From Candidatus Delongbacteria bacterium (lineage in GTDB: Bacteria > CAIWAD01), in the NCBI GenBank assembly GCA_041675285.1, contig JBAYTZ010000006.1:124001-188000 (forward strand): 64,000 nt of DNA. The letters are read 5' to 3'. Of the stretch, positions 37,357-45,819 are shown one piece after another. The notes below the pieces were generated by a model. It searched no databases, was not told where the DNA came from, and saw nothing but the letters and a program-made list of their open reading frames with translations. The position numbers were made by a program, and so were the translations under genes. Position 1 is the stretch's first letter. Each line of letters begins with the position of its first letter.

Positions 37357-37581
37357 CTACTTCAGCACGGCCAGCAGACAGACCACGGTGCCGAACAGAG
37401 TCACGCCTTCGATGAGGGCGGCGGAGATGATCATGGCCGTCTGGATCTTGGCCGCGGCTTCCGGCTGGCGGGCGATGCCTTCCATGGCGCTGCCGCCGAT
37501 GCGGCCGATGCCCAGGCCCGCGCCCAGCGAAACCAGTCCCGCTCCGATGCCGGCGCCGATCAGTCCGATGGTTTCCATCAT
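37357..37581 (-). CDS. atpE: ATP synthase F0 c subunit
   Basis: A 74-residue proteolipid with two membrane helices. Helix 1 carries the Gly-rich packing motif GAGIGAGLVSLGAGLGIG, the loop is ARQPEA, and the ion-carrying carboxylate is Glu58 in ALIEGVTLFG. The Gln seen in helix 1 of sodium-type c subunits is not present (the place reads GIGRIGG), so proton coupling is more likely. Translation may start at either of the two adjacent Met codons. Confidence 0.95.
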   Translation of the reverse strand: MMETIGLIGAGIGAGLVSLGAGLGIGRIGGSAMEGIARQPEAAAKIQTAMIISAALIEGVTLFGTVVCLLAVLK

Positions 37582-37611
37582 GTACTCCTGTTTGGGTTGG
37601 GGTATTGTCGA

Positions 37612-38718
37612 TCAGTGTTGATGAATGAAGGCCCCGGTGAAGATGGCCGTCAGCATGGTGAAGATGTAGGCCTGCAGGAAGGCCACGAACAACTCCAGCA
37701 ACCCGATGGCCACGGCCACGGGAATGTTGGCCAGCGCCAGCACGGGCACGACGATCAGGCCCATGAAGGCGGCGATCACCGCATGTCCGGCCATCATGTT
37801 GGCGAAGAGTCGGACGCAGAGGGCGAAGGGTTTGGTGAACATGCCCAGGAACTCGATGGGCGCCAGGATGAAGAGCACGGGCCAGGGCACGCCGTGGGGC
37901 AGCAGGCCCTTGAAGTGCCCGGCCACGCCGTGGGCGCGCATGCCCGCCACCTGCATCAGGGCGAAGGCGCAGAGCGCCAGCCCGGCCGTGACGGAAAGAT
38001 TGCCCGTGGCGCTGCTGCCGAAGGGCACCAGACCCAGCAGGTTCATGCTCAGGATGAAAAAGAACACCGTCAGGAAGAAAGGCAGGTAGGGCCGGCCCTC
38101 GGGACCCGTGTTGGGCAGGATGACCTCGTCGCGCAGGAAGACGATCACGGCCTCCACCAGGTTGCCCACGCCCCGGGGCGCGGCGGACCCGGCGCTGCGC
38201 CGGGCGGCCAGCAGCAGCACCACAACCAGCACGAAGGCCAGGCTCATGAAGACCAGGTGCTTGGTGACCTGCAGGTAGGCCTTGCCGTCGGGATCCTGGG
38301 ACATCCAGCTGATCAGGGGATTGCCCTCCCGCGTGGACTGGTAGAGCCCGTCGAAGAAGGGCAGGCGGATCCGCAGCTTGTGCAGATCCACGGGCAGCAG
38401 GGGCAATTCGAAGTGGGTGGCGTCGGTGAGATGGTGCTCCATCACGCCCTTGACGATTCCGCCCACGCCGCCGTCGGCGCCGGGCGCGCCGTGGGCGTCC
38501 GCGGCCGGGTCGGAACCGTGGGCCGCGGGAACGGCGTGCGGGTCCGCGACCGCAGCCGGGCCGGCCAGGCTGTCGCCGGGAGCCGCCGGGGCCACCGCTG
38601 CCGCGGACGGCGCCGGATTGGCCCGGACGAGGTCAGGAACCAGCAGGACGGCCAGCAGGCCGCCGAGAATCAGGCACGTGTGCGCCAGGCGAATCCGCCA
38701 CCCTGTCCGTCGGCTCAC
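37612..38718 (-). CDS. atpB: ATP synthase F0 a subunit with signal peptide and N-terminal extension
   Basis: A 368-residue a subunit. The C-terminal half is typical, with the essential Arg in FALCVRLFANMMAGHAV and the terminal LLELFVAFLQAYIFTMLTA. The N-terminus is extended: a signal-peptide-like helix (~9-33) followed by an Ala/Pro/His-rich segment (~35-85) before HHLTDATHFELPLL. Extended, signal-bearing a subunits occur in Bacteroidota-related groups. The ATG at 38716-38718 overlaps the preceding stop (ATGA). Confidence 0.94.
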   Translation of the reverse strand: MSRRTGWRIRLAHTCLILGGLLAVLLVPDLVRANPAPSAAAVAPAAPGDSLAGPAAVADPHAVPAAHGSDPAADAHGAPGADGGVGGIVKGVMEHHLTDATHFELPLLPVDLHKLRIRLPFFDGLYQSTREGNPLISWMSQDPDGKAYLQVTKHLVFMSLAFVLVVVLLLAARRSAGSAAPRGVGNLVEAVIVFLRDEVILPNTGPEGRPYLPFFLTVFFFILSMNLLGLVPFGSSATGNLSVTAGLALCAFALMQVAGMRAHGVAGHFKGLLPHGVPWPVLFILAPIEFLGMFTKPFALCVRLFANMMAGHAVIAAFMGLIVVPVLALANIPVAVAIGLLELFVAFLQAYIFTMLTAIFTGAFIHQH

Positions 38719-39038
38719 CCTGCTCCTTCCCCCGGCCCGGGGCCGGATGTTTGCTTCGATTCCACCTGCTTCAACCGCCAGGCCAACAACGCGGCCTGGG
38801 CCAGCAGGAGCACCACCACCGTGGCCGCCAGGCTCACGGCGAAGGGCGCGGTGGCGGCGGGCGCGCGGTCGTGCACCACCAGCACCAGCACCAGGATGGC
38901 CGCCAGCTTGCCCAGGAAGATCGCCGTCAGCCGGCCCAGCACGGGCAGCAGACCGCGCCCCAGGGCGGGCCAGATCACCAACAGTCCCAGCAGGGACAAG
39001 GCCACGCCGGAGGTCAATCCGGCCAGGGCGGGGTTCAT
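38715..39038 (-). CDS. Small membrane protein of the ATP synthase operon (AtpI/AtpR-like)
   Basis: A 107-residue protein with three or four hydrophobic helices (about 5-25, 35-58, 66-90). Its position between the AtpZ-like gene and atpB is where AtpI or AtpR-type assembly factors are found. The sequence itself is not distinctive enough to name. ATGA overlaps join it to both neighbours, so it is expressed with the synthase. Confidence 0.7.
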   Translation of the reverse strand: MNPALAGLTSGVALSLLGLLVIWPALGRGLLPVLGRLTAIFLGKLAAILVLVLVVHDRAPAATAPFAVSLAATVVVLLLAQAALLAWRLKQVESKQTSGPGPGEGAG

Positions 39039-39262
39039 GACTCGTCCTTCTCCCCCACCTGGCGCAGTTTGAGGATCAGCCAGTACATGCCCACGGCCAG
39101 ACCCAGCAGCGAGCCCAGCAGCGTCAGCCAGGGTTTGCAGCCCCAGCGCAGATCCAATTTGTACCCGCCCCAGACCATCAGGCTCAGGAACAGGGCGAAG
39201 CGCAGGCCGACGTCGGCCAGCTCGCCCGAAACCCGCAGACCGGATGAGTCCGGGGCGGCCAT
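39035..39262 (-). CDS. AtpZ/AtpI-family protein
   Basis: A 75-residue protein with two membrane helices (about 20-36 and 46-64). The pattern GLRFALFLSLMVWGGYKLD...WLTLLGSLLGLAVGMYWLI fits the AtpZ/AtpI family that assists assembly of the F0 c-ring or forms a magnesium-linked complex. ATG at 39260-39262; the stop overlaps the start of the next gene. Only four bases separate it from the bactofilin stop. Confidence 0.75.
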   Translation of the reverse strand: MAAPDSSGLRVSGELADVGLRFALFLSLMVWGGYKLDLRWGCKPWLTLLGSLLGLAVGMYWLILKLRQVGEKDES

Positions 39263-39266
39263 GGGG

Positions 39267-39695
39267 CTAGTGGCCGGCGGGCTTGGACCCGAACAGGCCG
39301 CGCCGCTCGGGCTCGCCACCCTCGGCGGCGGCGGCCGGCGTGGAGACGGACGCGGCGCCGTCGGACGGGCGGCCGCCCATCTTGCACATGCCCTCGAATT
39401 GGGCCCCGTCCTCGATCACCAGACGGGTGGTGATCAGGTCGCCCTCGAGCCGGCTCTTGCCCTTGAGCTCGACCTTCTCCCGGGCGTTGATGGCGCCCTT
39501 GATGTGGCCGGCCGTGATCACATGGGCCGCCGTGACGTTGCCTTCGACGGAGCCCGTCTCGCCCAGCTCGATGGTGGCCTCGGAGCGCACCTCGCCCACC
39601 AGGCGGCCGTCGATGCGGACGGAATCCTTGGAAATGATCTTGCCTTCAAAGACGGCGTCCTTGGACAGGATGGTCTGCGCAGTCCCGCTGTTCAT
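39267..39695 (-). CDS. Bactofilin
   Basis: A 142-residue bactofilin. The central beta-helix is visible as short repeats (ILSKDAVFEGKIISKDSVRIDG, RLVGEVRSEATIELGETGSV, VEGNVTAAHVITAGHIKGAI, each in part), flanked by disordered ends. Bactofilins polymerise without nucleotide and help set cell shape or polar organisation. The ATG at 39693-39695 overlaps the stop of the M23 peptidase gene (ATGA); bactofilin paired with an M23 peptidase is a recurring arrangement in cell-shape control. Confidence 0.93.
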   Translation of the reverse strand: MNSGTAQTILSKDAVFEGKIISKDSVRIDGRLVGEVRSEATIELGETGSVEGNVTAAHVITAGHIKGAINAREKVELKGKSRLEGDLITTRLVIEDGAQFEGMCKMGGRPSDGAASVSTPAAAAEGGEPERRGLFGSKPAGH

Positions 39696-40375
39696 GAATC
39701 CTCGTTCTCCTTATCCGTCCAGCCGCTGAGCAGCGGAGCTGGATCCACCGGAATCCCGTTCCGCTGTGCGGAAAAATGCAAATGACTTCCCTGGCCCACG
39801 GCCCCGGGCGCCACGCGACCGATCACTTCCCCGCGCCGGACCGCCGCGCCGATCTCCGGCAGGGCCATGGACAGGTGTCCGTATCCGGTCACGAAGCCGT
39901 TCCCGTGGTCGACCAGCACCAGGAAGCCCAGGCGTTGCGTCAAATCCCGAAACACCACGCGGCCGGCCGCGGCGGCCATCACGGGCTCACCGGGCAGCGC
40001 GGCCACGTCCAGGCCGGCGTGGTCCAGCCGCCGGGGCCAGCCCGCCCGCTCGAAGGAGCGGCTCTTGCGGCCGGCGACGGGCATGGACAGCGGCGCGCCC
40101 CAACTGACGCCGGCGGGGGCCGGGGTCGAATCCGCCCGGGCCAGCTCGCCCACGCTCGTTTCCGGGGGCGGACCCAGCGTGACGTTCAATTTCCTGGCCA
40201 ATTCGCGCATGGCCGCCACGTCGCGCAGCAGCGAACTGGCGGTCAGCAGCTGCTGCCGAAGGAGCTGGTTCTCCCGCTGCAGGTTCCACTCCCGCATGCT
40301 GCGCACCAGAAGAAAGCTGTAGTGAGCAAGGGCCGCCACCGCCAACAGCACGATGACCGGCCGCCAGTTTTTCAT
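39692..40375 (-). CDS. M23-family metallopeptidase, membrane-anchored
   Basis: A 227-residue protein with one N-terminal membrane helix (~6-24), a short coiled coil (MREWNLQRENQLLRQQLL) and a C-terminal M23 (LytM-like) domain. Zinc ligands are visible: HAGLDVAA (His and Asp) and HLHF; YGHLS and IGRVAPGAVGQGSHLHF complete the pattern, so it should be an active peptidoglycan endopeptidase. ATG 40373-40375. It heads the operon that continues through bactofilin into the ATP synthase genes, behind the promoter at 40404-40432. Confidence 0.92.
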   Translation of the reverse strand: MKNWRPVIVLLAVAALAHYSFLLVRSMREWNLQRENQLLRQQLLTASSLLRDVAAMRELARKLNVTLGPPPETSVGELARADSTPAPAGVSWGAPLSMPVAGRKSRSFERAGWPRRLDHAGLDVAALPGEPVMAAAAGRVVFRDLTQRLGFLVLVDHGNGFVTGYGHLSMALPEIGAAVRRGEVIGRVAPGAVGQGSHLHFSAQRNGIPVDPAPLLSGWTDKENEDS

Positions 40376-40403
40376 GTGGTCAGCCTGTGCTTGGAAGCCG
40401 TTT

Positions 40404-40432
40404 ATTAAACCAAAAAGCGTCTGGAGAGTCAA
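40404..40432 (-). promoter_or_regulatory. Sigma70-type promoter of the M23-bactofilin-ATP synthase operon
   Basis: Minus strand TTGACT, 17 bases, TTTAAT. It predicts a leader of about 22 bases. I see no comparable promoter in the short gaps between bactofilin and the atp genes. Confidence 0.7.
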
Positions 40433-40588
40433 TGCGGCCGGCCGCCAACCCGCCCCCTCCCAGGCCCTTCCGCCCGCCATTCCGTGCGGGTTTCCCACCA
40501 CCCGGCCCCCCGAGGAATATTCAGCAAGGGAAGTTGTCCACCTTGCTTGACAGGGGTTCTCCAGCGTCGCATCGAAGTCCGCTTGAGC

Positions 40589-40617
40589 TTGATTCAGGTT
40601 CCCTCAGGCAGTACACT
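40589..40617 (+). promoter_or_regulatory. Sigma70-type promoter of the Fis-HTH protein gene
   Basis: Plus strand TTGATT, 17 bases, TACACT, giving a leader of about 40 bases before the ATG at 40665. Confidence 0.55.
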
Positions 40618-40664
40618 GTCCCCCGCGTCGTGTGCCTCCTGTTGCCCCAACAGGAGAAAGAACC

Positions 40665-41834
40665 ATGCAGAGTCTGTCCGACACCCTGGAACCGGCCCCG
40701 GGACTCCACCCTCCGGCCGCCCAGGCCGCCCGCCTGAACCGTCGGCTTCCCCCGGAGCTCGCCCTGCTGGAGACCCTGGTCCGCCTGAAACTGTCGCCGC
40801 CCGGTTCGCGCCGGGACTGGGCGCGGCTGGCGCTGGCCCAATCGGATCCCCCGCTGGACGAGGACCGGCCCGCCATGCGGGCCTGGCTGGGCCTGTGCCT
40901 GGACGAAGCCGCCGCCGCCCCGGAGGAGTGGGTGGAGGACGAGGCGCCGGCGCCCTCCCGCCGGGATCTGGAGCGGCAGGACGAGGCGGACCACCTCCAC
41001 CGGCTGGTCCAGCGCCTGGAGGGCCAGGGACGGCGGCAGCGGCGCCTGCTGGAACAAGAACTGCTGCTGCGCAGCTCACTGCCCGAGGACTGGCACTTCC
41101 ACCGGGCCAAGTGGCTCTACCTGGCCGGGCAGAGCGAGCAGACCGGTGCCCTGCTTTCCCCGCTGGAGGCCGCGCGGCGGGCCCGGGCGGGCGGCGTGCT
41201 CTTCCATCCGGACCAGCTGGCCGGCGGCGCGCTGCGGCGCTGGCTTGGGCTCCGGCGGGCCGTGGAGATGCTGGAACCCGCCCGCTGGCTGCGCCTGCTG
41301 CGGCTGCTGGAGCAGGGTCGGCCGCTGGACCTGGTGCTGCCGCCCGGCCTCTGGATGCACCTGCGTCCCTGGCTGGCCTTCTTGCTGGGCGGCCGGGGCC
41401 TGGCCTTTCAGGAACACTACGCGGGCAGCGTGCCGGAGTCCCAGCCCGCCGGTCCCGGCCCGGGCGGCCTGCTCATCCTCCACAGCGAGGGGCTGCTGGA
41501 TGCGCGCTGGGAGCAGTGGGCGCTCCAGGCTTGCGAGGCCGGCTGGCAGCTCTGTGTGGTCCGGCAGCAGGCCGGCCCGGGCTGGGAGTTCCTCAACCGG
41601 CTGGAAGCGGGACCGCAGGCCACCGAATGGGTGCGCCGGCACCTGATGGCGCGGGAGCCGGGCGCCCGCCTGCTGCCGCTGCGGGAGTTCGTGCGCCAGG
41701 TGGAGCGCCACTACATCCTGGACGTGCTGGGCCTGCACAACGGCGTGAAGAGCCGGGCCTGCGAGCGGTTGCAGATCTCACGCCAGACCCTCTACACCAA
41801 GTTGAACCAGGAGCTGGAAGGGGAACGGGCGTGA
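40665..41834 (+). CDS. Protein with C-terminal Fis-type helix-turn-helix; NtrC-activator-like remnant
   Basis: A 389-residue protein. The last ~50 residues (REFVRQVERHYILDVL, then SRACERLQISRQTLYTKL) form a Fis/NtrC-type DNA-binding domain. The part before it (GGLLILHSEGLLDARWEQWAL) loosely recalls the GGTLFLDEIGEL region of sigma54 activators, but no Walker A, GAFTGA or arginine finger is present, so it is not a working sigma54 activator. The N-terminal ~230 residues are helical and Leu/Arg-rich, with no recognised domain. ATG with AGGAG eight bases upstream. It is probably a DNA-binding regulator; its targets are unknown. It converges on the corC-like gene with an 11-base gap. Confidence 0.75.
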   Translation: MQSLSDTLEPAPGLHPPAAQAARLNRRLPPELALLETLVRLKLSPPGSRRDWARLALAQSDPPLDEDRPAMRAWLGLCLDEAAAAPEEWVEDEAPAPSRRDLERQDEADHLHRLVQRLEGQGRRQRRLLEQELLLRSSLPEDWHFHRAKWLYLAGQSEQTGALLSPLEAARRARAGGVLFHPDQLAGGALRRWLGLRRAVEMLEPARWLRLLRLLEQGRPLDLVLPPGLWMHLRPWLAFLLGGRGLAFQEHYAGSVPESQPAGPGPGGLLILHSEGLLDARWEQWALQACEAGWQLCVVRQQAGPGWEFLNRLEAGPQATEWVRRHLMAREPGARLLPLREFVRQVERHYILDVLGLHNGVKSRACERLQISRQTLYTKLNQELEGERA

Positions 41835-41845
41835 GGCCGGGGCTC

Positions 41846-43084
41846 TCAGTTCTCGTCGCCGTCGTGCTGGGTTGGAGCGCTCGGCAGCTGCACGATGAGC
41901 TGGCGCAGAAAGGCGGGCGTGGCGGAGACCACCCAGATGGTGAGCGGATCGAGCTGGATGCACTCGCCCTCGGCCGGAATGCGCCCCAGCTGCTCGGCCA
42001 CCCAGCCGCCCAGCGTGTCGGCGTTCTCCGAGGCCAGCTCGATGCCGCTGCGCTCCGCGAAGCTGTCCAGTCGCAGGCGGCCCGGCACGAAGGCCCGGCC
42101 GTCGGCCAGCGCGACCCATTCCCGCAGACTCTGGTCGTGCTCGTCCTCGATGGCTCCCACCACGTCTTCCAGGAGGTCCTCCAGGGTGAGCAGACCGGCG
42201 GTGCCGCCGTATTCGTCCAGCACCACGGCCAGGCGGGATTGTCCCCGGCCGAAGGCGGCCAGCAGGTCGCGGGCCTTCATGGAGACGGGCACGAAGAGCG
42301 GGTCGCGGCGGATCTCCTTCAATGAGGCGGGTTGCTGGAAAAGGTCGCGCGCCGTGACGTAGCCCACGATGTGGTCCAGGTCGCCGCGGTAGAGCGGCAG
42401 GCTGGACTTGCCGTGGCGGGTGATCCGTTCGCCCGCCTCGCGCAGGGTGGCCTCCAGCGGCAGGGCCGACAGGTCCGTGCGCGGGGTCATCAGCTCGCCC
42501 AGCCGGCGCTCGCGCAGGTCCAGGGCCCGGCGGATCATCCGACTCTCGTGGCGGCCCAGCTGCCCCTGGCGTTCCAGGTCGTCGCTCATGTGCTGCAGGT
42601 GCAAGCGCAGGTGCAGCAATTCGGCGCTGCGCCGCTCCGGCAGAACCCTCAACAGCAGGGTGAAGGGCAGGCCCAGCGGCCAGAGCAGCCAATGGGCCAC
42701 GCGCAGCGGCAGCGCCAGGCGCGGGAAGAGCCGGTGCGAGGCCCCGTGGGCCAGCGTCTTGGGCAGGGATTCGCCGCCCACGGTGAGCAGGATCGTGGCC
42801 GCCAGGGCGGTCAGCCACTCCGGCCAGCCCAGTTGGAGGCCCAGCAGGGTGGCGAAGGCCGCGCAGGCGCTGTTGACCAGATTGTTGCCCACCAGCAGGG
42901 TCACCAGCAGGGAGTCCGGCCGCTGGAACCAGCGCGCGGTCAACTCCGCGCCCAGGCGCTTTTCGCGCTTCCAGACCAGCACGTGGGCCTGGCTCAGACC
43001 CGTGAAGGCGATCTCCGAGGCGGAAAAAAAGGCCGAGGCCAGCAGGGTGGCCAGCAGTCCGCCCAGCTGGATCAGGATCTCCAC
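41846..43084 (-). CDS. CorC/HlyC-family CNNM transporter-like protein with CBS domains
   Basis: A 412-residue membrane protein. The N-terminal DUF21/CNNM domain has about four membrane helices (LGGLLATLLASAFFSASEIAF, LLVTLLVGNNLVNSACAA, LTALAATILLTVGGESLPKTLA, each in part). It is followed by a CBS pair (~200-320; GELMTPRTDLSALPLEATL, GYVTARDLF, VVLDEYGGTAGLLTLEDLLEDVVG) and a CorC_HlyC C-terminal domain (LRLDSFAERSGIEL). Relatives move or regulate Mg2+/Co2+. The ATG at 43082-43084 overlaps the YigZ gene by 13 bases. Confidence 0.9.
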   Translation of the reverse strand: MEILIQLGGLLATLLASAFFSASEIAFTGLSQAHVLVWKREKRLGAELTARWFQRPDSLLVTLLVGNNLVNSACAAFATLLGLQLGWPEWLTALAATILLTVGGESLPKTLAHGASHRLFPRLALPLRVAHWLLWPLGLPFTLLLRVLPERRSAELLHLRLHLQHMSDDLERQGQLGRHESRMIRRALDLRERRLGELMTPRTDLSALPLEATLREAGERITRHGKSSLPLYRGDLDHIVGYVTARDLFQQPASLKEIRRDPLFVPVSMKARDLLAAFGRGQSRLAVVLDEYGGTAGLLTLEDLLEDVVGAIEDEHDQSLREWVALADGRAFVPGRLRLDSFAERSGIELASENADTLGGWVAEQLGRIPAEGECIQLDPLTIWVVSATPAFLRQLIVQLPSAPTQHDGDEN

Positions 43085-43698
43085 ACGTCCCCCTTGCCCT
43101 GGAAGAGGCGGCCCAGGGCCTGCTCCAGCTCCGCCAGGCGGCTGGCCGGCACCTGGAGGTCCAGGCAGAGTTCGTGCGTGCGCTGCAGGCGGGTCTCCAC
43201 GGCCCCGTGCAGGGCCGTCAGGCGGCGCACCTGGGTCATCAACGGCAGGGGAAAGCGTGCGAAGAGCGGCAAGCGGCAGACCACGGTCCGGCGCGGACAG
43301 GCTGCCAAGACCTGCGCGGCCACGCCGCCGTAGGCCCGGACCAAGCCCCCGGTCCCCAGCTTGACTCCGCCGAACCAGCGAACCACCACCACCGCCACGT
43401 CGGAGAGTCCGCTGCCCTCGATGGCCTTGAGGATGGGAAGACCGGCGGAGCCCGAGGGTTCGCCGTCGTCGGCCGCCCCCCAGCGCGGCGACGCGCCGGG
43501 CGGCCCGCAGCGCCAGGCGCTGCAGTGGTGCGTGGCCTTGTGGTGCTCCTTGCGCAGGGAATCCAGGAACTCCGCCACCTGCGCGGGTTCCGTCACCGGC
43601 CGCAGCAGGGCCAGGAAGCGCGATCGTTCGATGCGCTCCTCGTGCTCGGCGGGCGCCACGGGAGCCGGGTACTCGTCGGAGGAGCCGTCAGTCTGCAT
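43072..43698 (-). CDS. yigZ: YigZ/IMPACT-family protein
   Basis: A 208-residue IMPACT (UPF0029) family member. The conserved core HEERIERSRFLALLRPVTEP, HHCSAWRCG, DDGEPSGSAGLPILKAIEGSGLSDVAVVVVRWFGGVKLGTGGLVRAY (given here in pieces) is complete. Family members are linked to translation or ribosome-associated regulation; no enzyme reaction is established. ATG 43696-43698 overlaps the rnc gene by 11 bases and the downstream corC-like gene by 13. Confidence 0.9.
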   Translation of the reverse strand: MQTDGSSDEYPAPVAPAEHEERIERSRFLALLRPVTEPAQVAEFLDSLRKEHHKATHHCSAWRCGPPGASPRWGAADDGEPSGSAGLPILKAIEGSGLSDVAVVVVRWFGGVKLGTGGLVRAYGGVAAQVLAACPRRTVVCRLPLFARFPLPLMTQVRRLTALHGAVETRLQRTHELCLDLQVPASRLAELEQALGRLFQGKGDVWRS

Positions 43699-44467
43699 GG
43701 GGGGAAGCTCCCGCCAGATCGCTGCGCCGACCCTCCAGGGCGGCCAGGCCCTCCCGGGCGGCCTCCTGCTCGGCCTTCTTCTTGCTGGCGCCGGATCCGC
43801 GGCCCAGCACCTGCTCGCCCACCAGCACGTCCACCACGAAGTACTTGCTGTGGTCCGGGCCGATCTCTTCCACCACGTGGTAGGTGGGATTGCCCAGACC
43901 GCGGCCCTGACTCAGCTCCAGCAGCAGGCTTTTGTAGTTGCGGTTGTCCCGGCTGGCCTGGGTCAGATCCAGGTCGTCCAGGATGTGCCGGCGCACGAAG
44001 GCCTCGGCCGCCGACATGCCGCCGTCCAGGTAGAGGGCGCCCAGCAGCGCCTCGAAAGCGTCCTCGAGGATGCTGGCCCGCTGCCGGCCACCCGTGCGGT
44101 CCTCGGACTCGGAAAGCCGCAAGTGGCGGCCCAACCCGATCTCGCCCGCCACCTGCACCAGGAAGGGCCCGGACACGATGATCGACTTGAGCTTGGTCAG
44201 CTCCCCTTCCTTCTTCTCCGGAAAGCGCAGGAAGAGGTGGTGGCTGATGCAGAGGTCCAGCACGGCGTCGCCCAGGAACTCCAACCGTTCGTTGGAGGCC
44301 GAGCGCGAGCCTTCGTACTGCCCCGTGTGGCTGCGGTGGGTCAGAGCCTGGCGCAGCAGCTCGGGACGCTGGAAGACATAGCCGATCCCGGCCTCCAGGC
44401 CATCCGCCGGGGGCGCCGGAGGTGCCGGGGCGGGCCGGGGGCGGGAGAACCAGTCGAAGAGGCTCAT
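43688..44467 (-). CDS. rnc: Ribonuclease III
   Basis: A 259-residue RNase III that cuts double-stranded RNA in rRNA maturation and mRNA turnover. The catalytic signature NERLEFLGDAVL and the second acidic site EDAFEALLGALYLD are intact; the C-terminal dsRNA-binding domain (NYKSLLLELSQGRG...GSGASKKKAEQEAA) is present. The ATG at 44465-44467 overlaps the fabF stop (ATGA). The acpP-fabF-rnc order is common in bacteria. A Pro-rich stretch (~10-20) precedes the nuclease domain. Confidence 0.95.
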   Translation of the reverse strand: MSLFDWFSRPRPAPAPPAPPADGLEAGIGYVFQRPELLRQALTHRSHTGQYEGSRSASNERLEFLGDAVLDLCISHHLFLRFPEKKEGELTKLKSIIVSGPFLVQVAGEIGLGRHLRLSESEDRTGGRQRASILEDAFEALLGALYLDGGMSAAEAFVRRHILDDLDLTQASRDNRNYKSLLLELSQGRGLGNPTYHVVEEIGPDHSKYFVVDVLVGEQVLGRGSGASKKKAEQEAAREGLAALEGRRSDLAGASPHAD

Positions 44468-45717
44468 TCGTCCCAGCGGGCCAGCAGCAGGCTGGCGTTG
44501 TGGCCGCCGAAGCCGAAAGTGTTGGAGATGGCGTGGCGCAGGGGGCGCGTGAGCGCCTGGTTGGCCACCACGGGCAGCGTCAGCTCCGGATCGGGGTTGT
44601 CCAGGTTGATGGTGGGCGGCACCACGCCGTGCTTGAGCGCCAGGGCCGTGGCCAGGCACTCGATGGCCCCCGCCGCGCCCAGCAGGTGCCCGGTCATGGA
44701 CTTGGTGCTGTTGATCGCCAGGCGGGTGGCGTGCTCGCCGAAAACCCGCGCGATGCCCTGGATCTCGGCGATGTCGCCGGCGGGCGTGGAGGTGCCGTGG
44801 GTGTTGATGTGGTCCACGTCCTCCGGGGTCAGCCCGGCGTCGCGGATGGCCAACTTCATGGCGCGCTGGGCGCCCTCGCCCTCGGGGGCGGGGGCCGTCA
44901 GGTGGTGGGCATCGGCCGTGAAGCCCAGCCCGCAGACCTCGGCCAGGATGGTGGCGCCGCGCTCGCGCGCCGCGTCGAGCTCCTCCAGCAGCAGGATCAC
45001 CGAGCCCTCGCCCATCACGAAGCCGTCGCGGTCCCGGTCGAAGGGTCGGCTGGCCCGGGTGGGGTCGTCGTTGCGCGTGGACATGGCCTGCAGGGCATTG
45101 AAGCCCCCGATCCCCAGCGCCGTGATACAAGCCTCGGCGCCGCCCGTCAGCACGCGGTCGGCCTGGCCGGTGCGGATGGCCTGCAGGGCGCAGCCGATGG
45201 CGTGGGACGAGGAGGCGCAGGCGCTCACCGTGCCGAAGTTGGGTCCCTTGAGGCCCCACTTCATGGCGATCTGGCCGGGCAGGATGTCCGAGATCATCAT
45301 GGGGATGAACATGGGCGGAATCCGTCCCGGCCCCTTCTCCATCAGCTGGGTGTGGGCGTCCTCGATGGAAACCAGCCCGCCGATCCCCGAGGCCGTGATC
45401 ACGCCGAAGCGCTCCAGGTCCACCTGCTCCAGGTTGATGCCCGAGTCCTCCAGCGCCAGTTGCGCGGCGATGATGCCGTACTGGCAGAAAGGATCCATCC
45501 GGCGCAGCTCGGGCTTGCGCAGCCACTGACTCGCGTCGAAGCCCTTCAGCTCGCAGGCGAAGCGCGTGGAAAACGCGCTGGCGTCGAAGCGCGTGATGGG
45601 CCCCGCGCCCGACACGCCGGCCACCAGGGCCTGCCAGAAGCTCTCGACGTCCAGCCCCAGGGGGCTGAGCACGCCCACGCCGGTGATGACCGCCCGGCGA
45701 CGATCCGCCTTGCCCAT
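44464..45717 (-). CDS. fabF: Beta-ketoacyl-ACP synthase II
   Basis: A 417-residue KAS II that elongates acyl-ACP by condensation with malonyl-ACP. The active-site Cys is in SACASSSHAIG, and the two His of the Cys-His-His triad are in NTHGTSTPAGD and KSMTGHLLGAAG. Length matches the family. ATG 45715-45717; it lies 102 bases downstream of acpP. Confidence 0.96.
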   Translation of the reverse strand: MGKADRRRAVITGVGVLSPLGLDVESFWQALVAGVSGAGPITRFDASAFSTRFACELKGFDASQWLRKPELRRMDPFCQYGIIAAQLALEDSGINLEQVDLERFGVITASGIGGLVSIEDAHTQLMEKGPGRIPPMFIPMMISDILPGQIAMKWGLKGPNFGTVSACASSSHAIGCALQAIRTGQADRVLTGGAEACITALGIGGFNALQAMSTRNDDPTRASRPFDRDRDGFVMGEGSVILLLEELDAARERGATILAEVCGLGFTADAHHLTAPAPEGEGAQRAMKLAIRDAGLTPEDVDHINTHGTSTPAGDIAEIQGIARVFGEHATRLAINSTKSMTGHLLGAAGAIECLATALALKHGVVPPTINLDNPDPELTLPVVANQALTRPLRHAISNTFGFGGHNASLLLARWDE

Positions 45718-45819
45718 CCTGTCCTCCTTCCAGCCTCCGCGCGGCGCGGGGCGAAATGGAATGGGGCACTGCCGCGGTGGTCAGCGCCCCATGATTCTGC
45801 GAATCTCCAGCCCCGCTGG

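Noticed and set aside
37357..37581. Sodium-type ATP synthase c subunit
   Set aside because: The helix-1 Gln and the Ser/Thr next to the Glu that define sodium binding are not present.
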